Shown here in pieces: positions 6,385 through 6,722 of a stretch of 6,722 nt of DNA. The translations under genes were made by a program, and so were the position numbers. Origin of the DNA: Angelakisella sp. (GTDB lineage Bacteria; Bacillota; Clostridia; Oscillospirales; Ruminococcaceae); NCBI GenBank assembly GCA_022794295.1, contig JAAWEO010000118.1:1-6722 (forward strand), in the 5' to 3' direction. Below the pieces are notes generated by a model. It had not been told where the DNA came from and searched no databases. It saw only the letters and a list, made by a program, of their open reading frames with translations. Every line of letters starts with the position of its first letter. Position 1 is the stretch's first letter.

Positions 6385-6651
6385 GCGTCTGTGCGAAGTG
6401 ACAAGCCGCGGCCGGAACGAGACTGACCGTTACCCACTCGCGGGGAGCGCCAGGCGCTGGCGGTTTTGTCTGTCTACCCTTCAAGACAGGCCCGGAGGGC
6501 CGCTTCTTGAACGGGCTGTCTTTCGGTCCTGGGTACAGTGTTTTGGTATGTGATAGTCTTGTTTTTCTTTGACTGCCACGCGATGGTCTGGCCCTTCGCA
6601 TTCCTGTCTCGTTCTAAAGGTCTTTTGTCTCGTTTCGCCTCCCCGGCGAGG
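6385..6651. other. Non-coding stretch with several possible hairpins
   Basis: No reading frame here has a ribosome site or a recognisable protein. Base-pairing elements are visible. CGCCAG / CTGGCG (6448-6462) is followed by GTTTTG. TTCAAGA (6480-6486) is complementary to TCTTGAA (6505-6511). A competing pairing joins 6483-6494 with 6512-6522. TCGCC / GGCGA pair at 6635-6649. No promoter of good quality was found on either strand. The region may be repetitive intergenic DNA or part of a structured RNA; its function is unknown. Confidence 0.5.
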
Positions 6652-6681
6652 GGTCACTTTCTGTTGCGACAGAAAGTAACC
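6652..6681. repeat. Long near-perfect stem-loop near the right edge
   Basis: The 13-base arms 6652-6664 and 6669-6681 are complementary at 12 positions (core ACTTTCTGT / ACAGAAAGT) around a TGCG loop. The sequence after it (CAAAGAGCGCC) has no T run, so it is not a standard terminator. Its form resembles dispersed extragenic palindromes, but other copies would have to be found in the genome to show this. Confidence 0.55.
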
Positions 6682-6722
6682 AAAGAGCGCCCAGGGGTTA
6701 GGCGCGCGGACCTTCTGCGGAA

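Noticed and set aside
6338..6601. Minus-strand frame of 87 codons in the tail
   Set aside because: It crosses the + strand terminator and hairpins, is rich in Arg, Pro and Lys, and has no convincing ribosome site or domain.
1..6722. CRISPR array, tRNA or rRNA gene, transposase
   Set aside because: No regularly spaced direct repeats, cloverleaf, rRNA-like sequence or transposase motif was seen on either strand.

Overview
The window looks like chromosomal DNA of a GC-rich, strictly anaerobic member of the Firmicutes, most likely a gut Oscillospiraceae-type clostridium (inference). The evidence is a T-box leader RNA, strong AGGAGG-type ribosome sites, an oxygen-sensitive ferredoxin-linked 2-oxoacid oxidoreductase, and a class II CCA-adding enzyme carrying an HD motif. 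All five convincing genes lie on the + strand.

Layout. Positions 1-98 hold one arm of a long inverted repeat. A consensus promoter (144-173) then drives a T-box riboswitch leader (about 180-468) that ends in a terminator able to refold into an antiterminator. The specifier loop appears to offer UUC (Phe), and the UGGU acceptor-pairing bulge fits a tRNA with discriminator A, as in tRNA-Phe. Next come iorA (507-2249) and iorB (2246-2824), the two subunits of indolepyruvate/arylpyruvate:ferredoxin oxidoreductase. They are followed by paaK (2849-4156, phenylacetate-CoA ligase), a tandem ACT-domain protein (4194-4622) and cca (4704-6080, tRNA nucleotidyltransferase). The other repeat arm lies inverted at 6176-6272. 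The remaining 450 bases hold no credible gene but several hairpins, including an intrinsic terminator at 6358-6384.

How the genes may work together. A T-box turns genes on when its tRNA is uncharged, which means amino acid shortage. That is hard to reconcile with an operon that only degrades aromatic amino acids. It makes sense if the operon makes phenylalanine from exogenous phenylacetate: PaaK would form phenylacetyl-CoA, IorAB would reductively carboxylate it to phenylpyruvate, and an aminotransferase encoded elsewhere would give Phe. The ACT protein would be a plausible aromatic amino acid sensor for this route. The cca gene follows with no clear terminator before it, so it may be co-transcribed. 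This reading of direction and tRNA identity is the main result. The gene identities are solid, while the physiology is inferred.
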